A stretch of DNA of 64,000 bases. Source: Ramlibacter tataouinensis. Its GTDB lineage: Bacteria; Pseudomonadota; Gammaproteobacteria; Burkholderiales; Burkholderiaceae_C. A model generated the notes under the pieces. It was given only the letters and a program-made list of their open reading frames with translations, searched no databases and was not told the DNA's origin. Of this stretch, positions 61,298-64,000 are shown one piece after another. The position numbers and the translations under genes were made by a program. Numbering within the stretch: position 1 is the first letter of the stretch; the number at the start of each line of letters is the position of its first letter. Location of the stretch: contig NZ_CP010951.1 in assembly GCF_001580455.1 (NCBI RefSeq), positions 3,187,001-3,251,000 of the forward strand, in the 5' to 3' direction.

Positions 61298-62029
61298 ATG
61301 CCGGAGACCCTGTACTACGAGCGGCCGGTGCTGCTCGATCGCGACAAGCACCGGCGCTGGCGCGTCACCGCCGGCAGCGGCTTCGCGTTCGCGCGCAAGG
61401 CCAACTCCATCTGCCTGGCCGGCGTCGAATTCGGCGAGGCCATGAAGGAGTACGCCATCGTGTTCACCCGGATGGCCAGCCGGCGGATCGCGCCGGTGGC
61501 CATGCTCGGGCTGCGCAGCCGGGAGAACCTGTTCGTGGAAGACGACGGCCGCTGGGCCGGGCAGTACGTGCCGGCGTTCCTGCGCCGCTATCCCTTCGTG
61601 CTGGCGCACCTGGGCGAGCAGCTGGCCGTGTGCATCGATGAGGCCCACACCGGCCTGCACCAGGACCGGGGCGAGCCGCTGTTCGACGCGCAGGGCGGCG
61701 ACACGCCGCTGCTGGCGAATGCGCTGGAGTTCCTGCAGCGCTTCCAGCAGGAGTTCGCCCGCACCGAAGCCTTCTGCCAGCGCCTGGAGCAGGCCGGCTT
61801 GCTGCGCGAGATGGACGCCAAGGCCGAACTCGCGGACGGCCGCAGCTTCACCGTGAACGGCCTGCTGGTGGTGGACGAGCCCAGGCTGATGGCGCTGCCC
61901 GATGCGGTGGCGCTGTCGCTGTTCCGCACCGGCGAGCTGCACCTGGTCGCCATGCACCTCGCTTCACTGTCGAACATGCGGCGCCTGCTGGACCGGATCG
62001 CGCAGCGCCAGTCGTCGGCGCCGTCCTGA
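61298..62029 (+). CDS. SapC family protein
   Basis: A 243-residue cytoplasmic protein that matches the SapC family in its start (YERPVLLDRDKHRRWRV) and in FARKANSICLAGVEFGEAM and PAFLRRYPF. The family was named for S-layer loci, but its role is unknown. It is near the CNNM/CorC gene, with GGAGG in the short spacer. It has no membrane segment. Confidence 0.8.
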   Translation: MPETLYYERPVLLDRDKHRRWRVTAGSGFAFARKANSICLAGVEFGEAMKEYAIVFTRMASRRIAPVAMLGLRSRENLFVEDDGRWAGQYVPAFLRRYPFVLAHLGEQLAVCIDEAHTGLHQDRGEPLFDAQGGDTPLLANALEFLQRFQQEFARTEAFCQRLEQAGLLREMDAKAELADGRSFTVNGLLVVDEPRLMALPDAVALSLFRTGELHLVAMHLASLSNMRRLLDRIAQRQSSAPS

Positions 62030-62033
62030 ACCT

Positions 62034-62432
62034 TCAGCCCCCGCGCCGGGCCCACGCCACCGTGGCGATGCCCAGCGCCGTCAGCGCGAACGAGCCCAGC
62101 ATGTGGGCAAAGGCCGTCGCCAGCGCCCAGGCCGTGCGGCCTTCCTGCAGGTGCACCACCACTTCGGCGGAGAAGGTCGAGAAGGTGGTGAGTCCGCCCA
62201 GAAAGCCCGTGATCACGAACAGCCGCACCTGCGGCGAGAGCTGGGGCGAGGCGGCGAACACCGCCACGGCCACGCCCACCAGGTAGCCGCCCGCCAGGTT
62301 GGCCGCCAGGGTGCCTAGCGGCACCGCGGGGAACAGGGGGTTGAAGCGTCCCGCCAGGAACCAGCGCAGCAGGGCGCCGAGCGACGCGCCGGTCGCAATT
62401 GACAGAACCGAGAAGAACATGGGCAGCGGCAT
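62034..62432 (-). CDS. crcB: fluoride efflux transporter CrcB
   Basis: A 132-residue membrane protein with four helices, matching the dual-topology fluoride channel CrcB/Fluc. Signature segments are GASLGALLRWFL, GTLAANLAGGYLVG and GFLGGLTTFSTFSAE. No convincing fluoride riboswitch is seen in the short upstream region. The start is not certain: ATG at 62432 or MFFSVL four codons later. Confidence 0.93.
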   Translation of the reverse strand: MPLPMFFSVLSIATGASLGALLRWFLAGRFNPLFPAVPLGTLAANLAGGYLVGVAVAVFAASPQLSPQVRLFVITGFLGGLTTFSTFSAEVVVHLQEGRTAWALATAFAHMLGSFALTALGIATVAWARRGG

Positions 62433-62509
62433 TCTAGTGCTGCTCTGCCATCACGGGCGTTGCCCGGTCCATGAGCAACCACTAGAGTAGGCCCAAGGAG
62501 ATCCCCTCG

Positions 62510-64000
62510 ATGCTCGATGGTTTCACCCCCTGGCCTGAGCCGCTGGCGCAGCGCTACCGGCAAGCCGGCTATTGGGAAGGCCTGACCCTGTGGGCCATGG
62601 TGGCGCGCACCGTGGCGCGCCTGCCGGACAAGGTGGCGCTGGTGGCCGGCGACGAGCGGCAGACCTACGCAGAGCTGGACCGCATCTCCGCGCGCCTGGG
62701 CGCCGCGCTGCTGCAGCAGGGCATCCGTCCGCTGGACCGGGTGGTGCTGCAGCTGCCCAACATCCCCGCCTTCGTCCACTACTACCTGGCCCTGGTGCGC
62801 ATCGGCGCGATCCCGGTGACCGCGCTGCGGGCTCACCGCCACGCCGAGGTGCGCCACTTCATCCGCGCCTCCGGCGCCGTGGCCTACGTGGTGCCGGATG
62901 TGGCGCACAAGTTCGACTACCGGCCCATGGCGATGGAGATGCAGCAGGCGTTTGCCGGCTTGCGGTCGGTGATCGTGGTCGGCGAGCCGTATGCCGGCCA
63001 GCTCGCGCATGACGCGCTGCTGGCTGCGACCGACGAGGCCACGGTCGCGGCCACCCCGGCGACGGCGAAATTCGAGGCCGTCGATGTCGCCACCATGCTG
63101 CTGTCCGGCGGCACCACCTCGCTGTCGAAGCTGATTCCCCGCACCCACGAGGACTACGTACTCAACGCGCGCTTGTGCGGCCAGGTGGCCGGTTTCGACG
63201 AGCGCACGGTGCTCATGGCGATCCTGCCGCTGGGGCACAACTACAACCTGGCGTCGCCGGGCCTGCTGGGCACCTTCTACTACGGCGGCACCGTGGTGCT
63301 GGCGCCCTCGGCGGACACGGCGGACATCTTCGCGCTGGTGCAAAAGGAACGGGTTTCGGTGATCGCCGCCGTGGTGCCGCTGATTTCGGCCTGGCTCAGC
63401 TCGCCGGAGCCGGACCGCTTCGACCTGTCTTCGCTGAAGGTGGTGCAGAACGGCGGCGCGCGGCTGGCGCCGGAACTGCGCCAGCGCCTGATGACGCGCT
63501 TTCGCTGCACGCCGCAGGAGATCTACGGCACGGCCGAGGGCCTGATCAACATGACGCGGCTGGACGACCCGCAGGAGCTGATCCTGCACAGCTCCGGCCG
63601 GCCGGTGTGCGAGGCCGACGAAATCAAGGTGGTGGACGACGCCGGCCATGAGGTGCCCGACGGCGAAGCGGGCGAGCTGCTGACACGCGGGCCCTACACC
63701 ATTCGCGGCTACTACCTCGCTGCGGAGAAGAACGCCGAGGCCTTCACCGCGGACGGCTTCTACCGCATGGGCGACATCGTGCGCAAGCAGGGCCGCAGCA
63801 TCTACACCGAAGGCCGGCGCAAGGACCTGATCAACCGCGGCGGCGAGAAGATCAGCTGCGAGGAGGTGGAGAACTACATCCTCATGCACCCGGCGGTGAA
63901 GTCGGTGAGCCTGGTCGCCATGCCCGACCCGGTGTTCGGCGAGAAGGCCTGCGCCTTCGTGATCCTGAAGGAAGGCGCGCAACTCGGTTTCGAGGAACTG
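62510..64000 (+). CDS. EntE-like aryl-AMP ligase (partial)
   Basis: A partial gene; the first 497 residues are in the window and the frame is open to the right edge. It is an adenylate-forming enzyme of the 2,3-dihydroxybenzoate-AMP ligase group: GFTPWPEPLAQRYRQAGYW at the start, LSGGTTSLSKLIPRTHEDY, YGTAEG, YRMGDI and RRKDLINRGGEKIS. It activates an aryl acid with ATP and loads it on a carrier protein or CoA. AAGGAG lies 8 bases before the ATG. No siderophore genes are visible to the left, so siderophore or aromatic metabolism depends on what follows. Confidence 0.9.
   Translation, partial: MLDGFTPWPEPLAQRYRQAGYWEGLTLWAMVARTVARLPDKVALVAGDERQTYAELDRISARLGAALLQQGIRPLDRVVLQLPNIPAFVHYYLALVRIGAIPVTALRAHRHAEVRHFIRASGAVAYVVPDVAHKFDYRPMAMEMQQAFAGLRSVIVVGEPYAGQLAHDALLAATDEATVAATPATAKFEAVDVATMLLSGGTTSLSKLIPRTHEDYVLNARLCGQVAGFDERTVLMAILPLGHNYNLASPGLLGTFYYGGTVVLAPSADTADIFALVQKERVSVIAAVVPLISAWLSSPEPDRFDLSSLKVVQNGGARLAPELRQRLMTRFRCTPQEIYGTAEGLINMTRLDDPQELILHSSGRPVCEADEIKVVDDAGHEVPDGEAGELLTRGPYTIRGYYLAAEKNAEAFTADGFYRMGDIVRKQGRSIYTEGRRKDLINRGGEKISCEEVENYILMHPAVKSVSLVAMPDPVFGEKACAFVILKEGAQLGFEEL

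Noticed and set aside
62433..62509. Fluoride riboswitch upstream of crcB
   Set aside because: No recognisable consensus core or pseudoknot in the ~75 bp available.
1..64000. CRISPR array or insertion sequences
   Set aside because: No regularly spaced repeats, transposase genes or paired terminal repeats were found by eye.

Overview
The window looks like chromosome of a high-GC betaproteobacterium of the order Burkholderiales, probably Comamonadaceae (Ramlibacter or Variovorax-like). This rests on the mix of RdgC, a long TrpS, a Liv-type ABC operon, a heme-fused NirK and a CioAB-type oxidase. There is no rRNA or tRNA gene to confirm it, so the taxonomy is an inference.

Left arm (1 to about 9.5 kb). 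This part is visibly less GC-rich than the rest and reads mostly on the minus strand. It holds two overlapping paralogous small proteins, a SHOCT-domain protein, an exported protein of unknown role and a long gene-free stretch. It then holds a three-gene minus-strand cluster: a membrane protein with a cyclic-nucleotide-binding domain, a lipoxygenase-like protein, and a class III cyclase/AAA ATPase/TPR signalling protein. The cluster is the most unusual part of the window.

Central region (9.8 to 32.7 kb). A membrane protein with a degenerate GGDEF domain is followed by a complete branched-chain amino acid ABC operon (livGFHM plus a binding protein). Next come nirK with an FGE-like and an SCO gene, behind three FNR/Dnr-like boxes, then a metallophosphoesterase, rdgC, a zinc-ribbon/TAXI-receptor cluster, a cydAB/CioAB oxidase with its DUF2474 peptide, a two-subunit molybdenum hydroxylase, and a large secreted DUF6351 protein. 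NirK, its maturation-type neighbours and the bd oxidase point to life at low or fluctuating oxygen.

Regulatory region (32.9 to 44 kb). This holds a NarL-type two-component pair, a CBS protein, a KGG stress peptide with a well-formed sigma-54 promoter, an NtrC-type regulator, a hybrid histidine kinase and a sigma-54 gene (rpoN). A second sensor kinase and a response regulator follow, convergent and overlapping at their 3' ends. The sigma-54 gene, activator, kinase and promoter may form one circuit.

Right arm (44 to 64 kb). Housekeeping genes (trpS, site-2 protease, threonylcarbamoyl-AMP synthase, DMT exporter, PHP phosphatase, pcp, zinc peptidase) lead to an Rsb-like partner-switching cassette (FHA-PP2C, STAS, HATPase) and an RhlE helicase. 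A VOC gene is broken by a one-base frameshift. A copper-resistance locus (cueR, copA, copZ, CusF-like) has two MerR-type promoters with 19-bp spacers pointing in opposite directions. After apaH, a CNNM/CorC protein, a SapC-family protein and crcB, the window ends inside an EntE-like aryl-AMP ligase.
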